From an uncultured Veillonellaceae bacterium (GTDB lineage Bacteria; Bacillota; Negativicutes; Veillonellales; Negativicoccaceae), in the NCBI GenBank assembly GCA_947254705.1, contig CAMYCX010000032.1:1-13324 (forward strand): a DNA stretch of 13,324 bases. The letters run 5' to 3'. Shown one piece after another: positions 13,054 through 13,324 of this stretch; within the stretch, counting starts at the first letter, position 1; each line of letters opens with the position of its first letter. The notes under the pieces are model-generated. The model had not been told where the DNA came from. It was given only the letters and a program-made list of their open reading frames with translations, and ran no database searches. The position numbers and the translations under genes were made by a program.

Positions 13054-13083
13054 AAAAAAAGAGCGGACTCCGCTCTTTTTTAT
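13054..13083. terminator. Intrinsic terminator after the unrecognised gene
   Basis: GAGCGG (13061-13066) pairs with CCGCTC (13070-13075) across a three-base loop. A run of A before and of T after make it able to work in both directions. On the minus strand it ends the gene whose stop codon lies at 13084-13086, separating it from the pyrFE leader. Confidence 0.92.
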
Positions 13084-13324
13084 TCAACGCCGCGTCTGTT
13101 TCGGCACTGTAACAAGTACAATATTGCGTCCGTCCTTACGAACTTCAATCCCGAAGTCCGTAATTTCGTCACGATAATATTCCATTTTGACCGCCAGCAA
13201 CAATTCGCCGATCCGTTGTGCGGTTTTTTCCGGTAAAAATCCGCGATAAAACTCTTCGCGCGAACCCGGCGCCGCTTTTTCCCGCGCCAACTCCGCCGCG
13301 GCATCCGCACCGGAACGAATCGCT
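13084..13324 (-). CDS. C-terminal part of an unrecognised protein, start outside the window
   Basis: About 79 C-terminal residues, frame open to the window edge, ending in TGA at 13084. Visible features: an Ala-rich stretch, then REEFYRGFLPEKTAQRIGELL and a Lys/Arg/Tyr-rich end with VRKDGRNIVLVTVPKQTRR, predicted as helix followed by two beta strands. The competing frame 13080-13310 is a low-quality Arg-rich shadow. The terminator follows the stop at once, which supports this frame. I do not recognise a family, and the N-terminal part would be needed to identify it. Confidence 0.7.
   Translation of the reverse strand, partial: AIRSGADAAAELAREKAAPGSREEFYRGFLPEKTAQRIGELLLAVKMEYYRDEITDFGIEVRKDGRNIVLVTVPKQTRR

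Overview
The window looks like chromosomal DNA from a Bacillota (Firmicutes) bacterium, probably a diderm Negativicute (Veillonella/Megasphaera/Dialister-like). Three things point there. A T-box leader sits in front of a threonyl-tRNA synthetase gene, which is a Firmicutes trait. A YibQ-type divergent polysaccharide deacetylase is present, a family most often seen in diderms. The DNA is fairly GC-rich and tightly packed, with four-base gene overlaps. The taxon is inferred from gene content; no marker gene was available to test it. There are no tRNA or rRNA genes, transposases, phage genes or CRISPR arrays.

Layout, left to right. Positions 1-1619 (minus) hold thrS, cut by the window edge, with its T-box leader and a near-consensus promoter at 1641-1908. 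Positions 1905-4343 (minus) hold a four-gene operon with four-base overlaps at every junction: an acyl-CoA thioesterase, glutamate racemase MurI, a membrane-anchored protein of unknown function, and a CofE-like gamma-glutamyl ligase. Positions 4570-6381 (plus) hold a DUF3137 - LemA - zinc-ribbon unit behind a TTGACA/TATAAT promoter. It ends at a bidirectional terminator shared with the next unit. Positions 6465-8174 (minus) hold a large chimeric protein (His/Cys-rich head, DUF697-like membrane core, LEA-like 11-mer tail) followed by a YkvA/DUF1232 protein. Positions 8521-11289 (minus) hold YibQ, a TauE/SafE permease and a short-chain dehydrogenase. Positions 11386-12686 (minus) hold pyrF-pyrE of pyrimidine synthesis. 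At 13084-13324 (minus) is the tail of an unrecognised gene.

The stretch 12710-13050 is the most interesting part. It has no conventional gene, but on the minus strand it reads as a complete regulatory leader: a good promoter, a folded RNA of about 75 nt with three helices, a strong Shine-Dalgarno, a 16-codon ORF, and then an intrinsic terminator just 23 nt before the pyrF start codon. This geometry implies that pyrFE is controlled by attenuation, through a leader peptide, an RNA aptamer or both. I do not recognise the RNA as a known class.

As working units: thrS is controlled by uncharged tRNA-Thr; murI supplies D-glutamate for peptidoglycan; the LemA and LEA-like/YkvA units look like envelope or stress functions; pyrFE completes UMP synthesis.
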